From Patescibacteria group bacterium AH-259-L07 (GTDB taxonomy: Bacteria; Patescibacteriota; Patescibacteriia; UBA2591; UBA6264), in the NCBI GenBank assembly GCA_027718005.1, contig JALLOP010000008.1, positions 1 to 26,436 on the forward strand: 26,436 nucleotides of DNA, given 5' to 3'. The number at the start of each line of letters is the position of its first letter. The first letter of the stretch is position 1. The notes below the pieces were generated by a model, which saw only the letters and a program-made list of their open reading frames with translations, did not search any database and was not told where the DNA came from. Made by a program: the position numbers and the translations under genes. Positions 22,304 through 26,436 of this stretch are shown piece by piece.

Positions 22304-22319
22304 ATAACTCTAGAAAAAT

Positions 22320-23969
22320 ATGGTTAATTGGAATAATGTTATTGTATCGGAATTTAGAAATTCCGATACAACAGGAAGGGGGTCGGGGAAACGTAGTTTC
22401 CCCGCCTGCGTGGCCGAAGCCACTTCGGCGAGGCGAAGGCCCGTAGGGGTGACCGGAGCGAATCCCTCACCCAGTACGCTGGGTGAAGGGATGAGCCACG
22501 CCAGAGGGCGGAAGCCCTATGGAGAACATAGTTCGCGAGCATTAGCGAGCGACTATGTTCGAAAAGTGCATTGTATTGGCATTGGCGGCATTGGGGTAAG
22601 TGCGGTTGCAAAACTTTTGCAATCTCAAGGAAAAATTGTTTCTGGCTCAGATTTGTATGAGAGTGATATAACAAAGGAATTGGGAGAATTATATATTCCC
22701 GTTTTTTTTAAGCATAGAAAAGAAAACATAAGTGAAGATACTGACTTAGTTATATATTCTCCTGCAGTGTCAGAGAACAATCCTGAACGACAGCGTGCAA
22801 AAGAATTAGGGATTAGTCAATTTTCCTATCCAGAATTTTTAGGAGTGTTGAGTAAAGAAAAAAATACGATTGCAATCACGGGGACCAATGGGAAAAGTAC
22901 GACGACTGCTCTGTGCGGCCTTATGCTGGAAAAAGCAGGCTTAGATCCTACCGTGATTGTGGGGAGCAAAGTTTTTTTATGGGATGGGAATGTACGAGTA
23001 GGGAAGTCAAACCTGCCTGCCGGCAGGCAGGGTATATTTGTGGTTGAGGCATGTGAGCACCAGGCAAATATGCTCCATCTTGACCCCAATATTATTGTAT
23101 TAACCAATTTAGAAAAGGATCATCTGGATTATTATAAAGATTTGAACCACATTATTGACTCATTTCAGGAATTTATACAAAAGCTTCCCAAAGACGGGGT
23201 TTTAATTTTAAATAGCGATGATATAAATTTATCTAAGTTAAAACCACAATCAAATGTAATCACGTATGGAATTAAAAATAAAGCAGATGTTATGGCAAAA
23301 AATATTGTTGTTTCTGATATGAGACAGAGATTTGACCTCACACTTAAAGGTCCGACCTTTAAGTCGCGGAGAATATCATTAAAAGTCCCTGGTATTTTTA
23401 ATATCTATAATGTTTTGGCAGTAATCACCGCTGCTCTTCATCTCGGTGTTGATATGAGGGTTATTATAAAGGCAGTTGAAGAATTCCATGGCATATGGCG
23501 AAGGTTTGAAAACATCCCTCTTCGACTCCCGGCTTCCCGTTGGAAGCCGGGAGTCCTGCCAATTATAATATCTGATTATGCGCACCATCCAACTGCGGTT
23601 TATGGCACAATTCAAGCAGCTAAAGAATTTTACCCAGATCGACGAATTGTTGCGGTATTTCAGCCGCATCATCATAATCGCACTAAAAAACTATTTAATG
23701 ATTTTGTTCAAAGTTTTACTGGCAGTGATGTGACTATAATTTCTAAGATCTATGATGTTGCGGGCAGAGAAGAAGGCAACGATCAAGATGTCAGCTCTTA
23801 TGATTTAGTTACTGCAATCAAAGAGAAATATCCAGATAAGTCAATAATTTATACCAAAGATTTGAAACAAACAAAAGAATTAATTAAAGATATTATCCAA
23901 CCCAATGACCTTATCCTTATCATGGGCGCAGGGGATATTGATACCGTGGCCCGAGAGCTGGTAAACTAG
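22320..23969 (+). CDS. murC: UDP-N-acetylmuramate--L-alanine ligase MurC, palindrome-invaded
   Basis: MurC ligates L-alanine to UDP-MurNAc with ATP in peptidoglycan synthesis. True homology begins near residue 81 (VRKVHCIGIGGIGVSAVA). ATP site TGTNGKSTTT (K192), NLEKDHLDYY, DYAHHPTA and FQPHHHNRT are all intact. At 549 aa it is about 90 longer than usual. The excess is the first ~80 residues, encoded by a cluster of palindromes, plus three in-frame palindromes at residues ~231 (LPAGRQG), ~341 (LKGPTFKS) and ~402 (LPASRWKPGV). The frame is open from ATG 22320; an in-frame alternative is ATG 22491 (MSHARGRKPYG). I keep 22320 as the longest, but the true start is uncertain. Likely co-transcribed with murG. 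Confidence 0.9.
   Translation: MVNWNNVIVSEFRNSDTTGRGSGKRSFPACVAEATSARRRPVGVTGANPSPSTLGEGMSHARGRKPYGEHSSRALASDYVRKVHCIGIGGIGVSAVAKLLQSQGKIVSGSDLYESDITKELGELYIPVFFKHRKENISEDTDLVIYSPAVSENNPERQRAKELGISQFSYPEFLGVLSKEKNTIAITGTNGKSTTTALCGLMLEKAGLDPTVIVGSKVFLWDGNVRVGKSNLPAGRQGIFVVEACEHQANMLHLDPNIIVLTNLEKDHLDYYKDLNHIIDSFQEFIQKLPKDGVLILNSDDINLSKLKPQSNVITYGIKNKADVMAKNIVVSDMRQRFDLTLKGPTFKSRRISLKVPGIFNIYNVLAVITAALHLGVDMRVIIKAVEEFHGIWRRFENIPLRLPASRWKPGVLPIIISDYAHHPTAVYGTIQAAKEFYPDRRIVAVFQPHHHNRTKKLFNDFVQSFTGSDVTIISKIYDVAGREEGNDQDVSSYDLVTAIKEKYPDKSIIYTKDLKQTKELIKDIIQPNDLILIMGAGDIDTVARELVN
22343..22560. repeat. Cluster of palindromes at the murC 5' end
   Basis: At least five hairpins lie in 218 bases: TGTATCGGAATTT with its complement (22343-22370), CGGGGAAAC-GTA-GTTTCCCCG (22384-22404), GCCGAAG-CCA-CTTCGGC (22413-22429), TCACCCAG-TACG-CTGGGTGA (22467-22486), and GAACATAGT...ACTATGTTC (22524-22560) with inner TCGC/GCGA. 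Confidence 0.85.
23012..23031. repeat. 20-nt perfect palindrome inside murC
   Basis: CCTGCCTGCCGGCAGGCAGG is read in frame as part of NLPAGRQG. I associate this exact type of palindrome with Parcubacteria genomes (memory, not a search). Confidence 0.9.
23342..23364. repeat. Palindrome inside murC with CCG loop
   Basis: ACTTAAAGGT-CCG-ACCTTTAAGT is read in frame. Its core AGGTCCGACCT is identical to that of the palindrome at 11581. Confidence 0.85.
23524..23555. repeat. 14-bp palindrome inside murC
   Basis: GACTCCCGGCTTCC-CGTT-GGAAGCCGGGAGTC, in frame, placed shortly before the DYAHHP motif. Confidence 0.85.
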
Positions 23970-23993
23970 TGTGATTTAAATAAAATATTTTAT

Positions 23994-24381
23994 ATGGCGT
24001 TATCGAAATTAAATAATTTAGAAAGAGATAAAATTAGATCACAAAATTAAAAGAAATCAGCACGGAGTGTTTATAGAAATTGCAAAATGTAATTTTGATG
24101 TCGAGTTAACAATAGATGCTATTAGATTAATTGATAGGTATGATACATTTGCACTCTTTTCAGGAGATAGTGATTTCTCAATGTTGTTGAGGTTTTTGAA
24201 AAATAAGAATAAAAAGGTTATTCTCTTTTACGCTGGGCATATTTCTCAACGATTAAAGGATTATGCTGATTTATTGATAAATGCTCAAAGAATAAAAAAT
24301 TACATTTGTGATATAAAGATAATAAAAAAGAACCCCTCGAAAGGGGTCCGGAAATCGGACTCGCATCCGCGAGCAGGGTAA
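23994..24381 (+). pseudogene. Broken NYN-domain (LabA/DUF88-like) gene
   Basis: The intact part (104-aa frame from the GTG at 24067) is the second half of a NYN/PIN-like ribonuclease domain: FDVELTIDAIRLID, then FALFSGDSDFSMLLRFLK and VILFYAGHISQRLKDYAD. The first half, with the N-terminal catalytic Asp (F-x-D-x-x-N-L), is missing. A short frame from ATG 23994 (MALSKLNNLERDKIRSQN) lies one base out of phase and could be a shifted piece of the same gene. Full-length relatives are about 160-200 aa. The C-terminal tail (NPSKGVRKSDSHPRAG) is a translation of the hairpins of the opposite-strand sRNA candidate. I read it as a decayed gene after murC. Confidence 0.65.
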
Positions 24382-24402
24382 TTGATCTTTCAATCAATTA
24401 CA
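24324..24402 (-). ncRNA. Candidate small RNA (about 79 nt) with four hairpins
   Basis: The minus strand carries promoter TTGACT-16-TATAAT, then a 79-nt unit made of back-to-back perfect hairpins. These are GTAATTGAT/ATCAATTAC at the very 5' end (24378-24401), CTCGC/GCGAG (24360-24373), GTCCG/CGGAC (24346-24360), and the terminator ACCCCT-TTCG-AGGGGT (24332-24347) followed by TTCTTTTTT. It cannot be folded as a tRNA and contains no plausible ORF. The family is not recognised. It overlaps the 3' end of the NYN pseudogene in antisense. Confidence 0.65.
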
Positions 24403-24408
24403 TATACT

Positions 24409-24436
24409 ATTATACATTTTATTATAAATAAGTCAA
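24409..24436 (-). promoter_or_regulatory. Promoter of the minus-strand sRNA candidate
   Basis: On the minus strand, TTGACT (24436-24431), a 16-bp spacer and TATAAT (24414-24409). The start is expected near 24402, right at the first hairpin. Confidence 0.75.
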
Positions 24437-24463
24437 TTGTGGATAACTTTTATTATTAAAACT

Positions 24464-24967
24464 ATGATAGTTAAGTCAGCAGCTGACATGTTATTAAATA
24501 AAACCTATGAAGAGGTTTGGCATCGAGGGGAGGGATATGCTGACGAGGGAAGAGTTATTATGGTGAGAGTTAATGATCAAAAGGTTGAGGCGTTGGTTGA
24601 AGGTACTAATGGATATGTAGTTTCGTTACGGTTTGTTGCTAATGGAATAAGAAGGCATTGCTCCTGCCCTTATCCAAAAGATATTTGTAAGCATATGGTT
24701 GCTGTAGCTATTTTGTGGGACGAAATGCGAGGGATGAAGAGGCCGAGTGATCGAGAAATAGAATCTTTTACTATTGCTCCAGCATCAGTTTCGGGGCAAT
24801 CAATTGATGCCTTATTTAATAATCCTTTACGCGCTGACCTAGACGCAATACGGGTATTGGTGGAATATACAGCTTTTCCATCGCGTCGGAAACAAACCCA
24901 CGCAAAGCTTCCTAAGCATCCAAAGAGAGAGGCAACGAGAATCTTAAAAGAGCAATTTCAAGGCTGA
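24464..24967 (+). CDS. SWIM zinc-finger protein (probably N-terminal part of a frameshifted gene)
   Basis: The 167-aa product contains a SWIM zinc finger, C66-S-C68-x6-C75-K-H77, a motif found in DNA-binding or protein-binding proteins of many bacteria. The N-terminal YEEVWHRGEGYADEGRV block, just before the finger, is typical of SWIM proteins (helix then R-G-x-x-Y-x-x-G-R-V). I chose ATG 24464; the TTG at 24437 is not supported. The region before it is AT-rich with no Shine-Dalgarno. The frame ends at 24967, but the next phase is open from the stop to 25331 with similar helical, charged composition and no good start. A one-base insertion near 24955 is likely. Confidence 0.75.
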   Translation: MIVKSAADMLLNKTYEEVWHRGEGYADEGRVIMVRVNDQKVEALVEGTNGYVVSLRFVANGIRRHCSCPYPKDICKHMVAVAILWDEMRGMKRPSDREIESFTIAPASVSGQSIDALFNNPLRADLDAIRVLVEYTAFPSRRKQTHAKLPKHPKREATRILKEQFQG

Positions 24968-24968
24968 C

Positions 24969-25331
24969 AAAATAGATGAGGCGGTAAAGATTCAAAGAAA
25001 ACTCGTAGCAGAGTGTGGAAAAATAGGAGGGAAAGGCGAACTCGCTGATGAGGTAATTAATTTGTGGCATCTCCTGCAAGAATCAGATGAAAACGGTAGC
25101 GAGAGAGAAAAATTACTCCAACAGGCCAAGGAGGCATACCTCGAATTTGCCAAGGCAAACGAGACGTCCGCCGATAAGAAAAAAAGAGAGGATGCAGCAT
25201 GGGCTTACCGAAAAGCAGTCTTTATTATCCAGGGAACGCCCCTGGCAACCATTGGTCCCCTTGGTTTTGGTGAGTATTTGGCAAAAATGTATCCCCGTAT
25301 TCATTTTGATGGCGATTCAGCAGATGATTGA
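24969..25331 (+). pseudogene. Probable C-terminal continuation of the SWIM gene in the +1 phase
   Basis: This frame has no ATG and only a late TTG (25062) without ribosome site. It is open from the end of the SWIM frame and reads DKIDEAVKIQRKLVAECG, later LLQQAKEAYLEFAKANE and GPLGFGEYLAKMYP. Joining the two frames by skipping one base around CAATTTCAAG gives one protein of about 288 aa. It could instead be a separately coupled gene. No domain is recognised beyond helical, Glu/Lys-rich segments. A terminator follows. Confidence 0.5.
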
Positions 25332-25361
25332 TGTCTGAGATAAGACTTGAAATAAAAAAAC

Positions 25362-25392
25362 ACCCGTTACTATACTGAGAGTAGCAGGTTTT
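25362..25392 (+). terminator. Terminator after the SWIM locus
   Basis: ACC-C-GTTACT pairs with AGTAGC-A-GGT (one mismatch, one G-U), loop ATACTGAG, followed by TTTTATAG. Confidence 0.5.
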
Positions 25393-25401
25393 ATAGTAAT
25401 A

Positions 25402-25438
25402 AAAACAAAAGCCCCAGGCGATTTTTCGCTTGGGGCTT
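25402..25438 (-). terminator. Terminator of the small coiled-coil gene
   Basis: On the minus strand, AAGCCCCA pairs with TGGGGCTT (with CG pairs further in) and is followed by TTGTTTTTATT. Confidence 0.75.
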
Positions 25439-25466
25439 AACGTTATATAAAAGATACACATTGTAA

Positions 25467-25715
25467 TCAGCCAGATAATATTCTCTTATATTCTTCTATT
25501 ACTCCTTCGAGGTCTTTGATTTCTATCATACAAGCCTTTTTTTTTAATCCTATAATCTCATCAGGGCTGAAAAATTTAAGCGCCTCTTCTGTTATCTCTT
25601 TTTTAATCTCTTCGGTATCCAAAATTGCTAACTCTTCCTTTAACTCTTTGACCATTGATTGCAGGTCTTCTAATGAATATTTTTTTTCTTCTGTCTTTGC
25701 ATTTGCATCCGTCAT
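25467..25715 (-). CDS. Small coiled-coil protein, function unknown
   Basis: The 82-aa product (MTDANAKTEEKKYSLEDLQ ...) is almost wholly helical and charged. Heptad-like leucines and isoleucines (LQSMVKELKEELAIL, IKDLEGVIEEYKRIL) predict a coiled coil. I chose ATG 25715 because GGAGA lies 9 nt upstream; the more distant start at 25850 would lie upstream of this gene's own promoter. Short helical proteins of this kind resemble exonuclease VII small subunits in length and charge, but the sequence is not convincing for XseB. It has its own promoter and terminator and is divergent from the gene at 25907. Confidence 0.65.
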   Translation of the reverse strand: MTDANAKTEEKKYSLEDLQSMVKELKEELAILDTEEIKKEITEEALKFFSPDEIIGLKKKACMIEIKDLEGVIEEYKRILSG

Positions 25716-25762
25716 TTCTTTTTTTCTCCTTATTAAGTGCCAAAAAGAACCATCACCAGTGT

Positions 25763-25790
25763 ATACTACAACATGGCTGAAAAATGTCAA
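25763..25790 (-). promoter_or_regulatory. Promoter of the small coiled-coil gene
   Basis: On the minus strand, TTGACA (25790-25785), a 16-bp spacer and TAGTAT (25768-25763). GGTTCTTTTT follows downstream, a variant of the recurrent leader motif, before the Shine-Dalgarno site. Confidence 0.65.
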
Positions 25791-25800
25791 TGTGGATAAG

Positions 25801-25828
25801 TATGTAAGTAAGTGTATGTAAGTAAGTG
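25801..25828. repeat. 14-bp tandem repeat abutting a -35 box, possible operator
   Basis: TATGTAAGTAAGTG occurs twice in a row, the second copy ending directly at TTGACA. It lies between two divergent promoters. Confidence 0.75.
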
Positions 25829-25857
25829 TTGACAGAAATAAAGTATCCATATATACT
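25829..25857 (+). promoter_or_regulatory. Promoter of the last gene
   Basis: TTGACA (25829-25834), a 17-bp spacer and TATACT (25852-25857). TTGCTCTTTA follows at 25879-25888 and AAAGGAGG just before the ATG. Confidence 0.85.
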
Positions 25858-25906
25858 AACTATGATAGTTAAACTACATTGCTCTTTATACGAAAGGAGG
25901 ATACAG

Positions 25907-26436
25907 ATGGAGCTTAAAAGGCTTTATGAGATTCTCTCTGAGATTACGGAGACAGCTCGTCCGGGAGAGGATGCGGGGAACAAGAAAAGGTCTTCGCTCG
26001 AGAAGCAGAAAGACCTCATGTTAAAAGCTCATGGACTCAAAAAGGTCAGGGGAAAATTCATACAACGGCCTGCTAAACCTGATGTGTTTGAAGTTGAGGA
26101 AGGGGTGATACGGGTTGATTGCCATTACCACATAATTGATGTTGACAAGGCAAAGGCTGAAAAGTATTACGATAAGATCATCACAGCTATCCGTACCCAC
26201 ATTCCACAGGAGGACTTCGACCCTGATCTTGATTACAAGGTGGCGGGGAAGAAAATCGGAGGCACATCACCTGCATTTCGTCTATTTGCTGTTGGCCATG
26301 TTCTTGGTCTGTGGAGGATAGTTACGCCCAAGACGTTAGGGATCACTAATCCTCAAGAAGCAGATCAGATGGCAGATGCAGGACTCATCATGGTCATCAA
26401 TCCCAAAATTACAGAGATATATAATGAGACCGGTTA
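25907..26436 (+). CDS. Unknown protein, 3'-truncated by window edge
   Basis: The frame is open from ATG 25907 to the window end (176 codons). The start has AAAGGAGG 6 nt upstream and a near-consensus promoter, so it is probably well expressed. The first ~50 residues are helical and basic (KRLYEILSEITE, KKRSSLEKQKDLMLKAHGLKK). Residues ~58-85 look like beta strands (DVFEVEEGVIRVDCHYHIID). Later comes GGTSPAFRLFAVGHVLGLW and a QEADQMADAGLIMVINP segment. I recognise no family. The codon use looks GC-richer than in the small genes nearby. Confidence 0.75.
   Translation, partial: MELKRLYEILSEITETARPGEDAGNKKRSSLEKQKDLMLKAHGLKKVRGKFIQRPAKPDVFEVEEGVIRVDCHYHIIDVDKAKAEKYYDKIITAIRTHIPQEDFDPDLDYKVAGKKIGGTSPAFRLFAVGHVLGLWRIVTPKTLGITNPQEADQMADAGLIMVINPKITEIYNETG

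Noticed and set aside
24331..24401. tRNA-like reading of the hairpin string
   Set aside because: Stem lengths and order do not give an acceptor, anticodon and T arm; a promoter and terminator fit a different small RNA.
25467..25715. Exonuclease VII small subunit (XseB)
   Set aside because: Length and charge are similar, but the conserved XseB helix motif is not recognisable and no xseA is nearby.
25716..25850. N-terminal extension of the small coiled-coil protein
   Set aside because: It would start upstream of the promoter for that gene, and the internal ATG has a proper GGAGA site.

Overview
The window looks like a chromosomal piece of a Patescibacteria (CPR, Parcubacteria-like) genome. 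This is inferred from three things: moderately AT-rich sequence with the standard code, small core genes (a DprA reduced to its Rossmann core; a MurG with Ser in place of the usual GGTGGH histidine), and many short perfect palindromes and 7-8 nt tandem repeats lying in frame inside core genes (murC, murG, topA), a habit I associate with Parcubacteria. No rRNA or marker phylogeny is available here, so the assignment is tentative.

Layout. 1-4801: a beta-oxidation block, a 5'-truncated 3-hydroxyacyl-CoA dehydrogenase/enoyl-CoA hydratase fusion (FadN type), an overlapping thiolase (FadA), then an acyl-CoA dehydrogenase (FadE) with its own promoter. The gene order is that of Bacillus fadN-fadA-fadE. 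4987-6222: a ferritin-like/VIT1 iron protein. 6284-7967 (minus): Nudix hydrolase, SDR dehydrogenase, a truncated methyltransferase and a small membrane protein. 7984-9824 (minus): a tRNA-Leu(CAA) with an exchanged 19-56 tertiary pair, a frameshifted membrane-like gene, a two-helix protein, and a fragment of a second tRNA-Leu 3' half. 9990-12454: Na/phosphate symporter with PhoU-like tail, then tmk. 12530-15568 (minus): topA and dprA, with a short promoter-terminator unit (candidate sRNA) on the plus strand between them.

15562-21150 is the most unusual part: an island between dprA and murG. It holds two paralogous ~100-aa proteins (A, B), an IS1182-like insertion that split gene B's promoter between its -35 and -10 boxes, and three unknown proteins (C, D, E) in which I see possible, partly degenerate PD-(D/E)XK nuclease-like motifs. 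C and E share an almost identical promoter, leaderless start and first six residues (MQRIES) although their bodies differ. A, B, C and E end in related hairpins built on ATCTACG. The island therefore seems to have grown by duplication of control modules.

21192-23969: murG (leaderless) and murC, both invaded by palindromes. 23994-26436: a broken NYN-domain gene, a second candidate sRNA on the minus strand with its own promoter and UUCG terminator, a SWIM zinc-finger gene with a probable frameshift, and a divergent pair: a small coiled-coil protein and a strongly promoted unknown gene cut by the window end.

Regulation. Most promoters read TTGAC(A/C/T), 16-18 bp, then a TATAAT-like box. Two start types coexist: Shine-Dalgarno leaders carrying a recurring TGTTCTTTA motif, and leaderless genes whose ATG lies 7-8 nt after the -10 box. 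No gene-free stretch exceeds about 300 bases.
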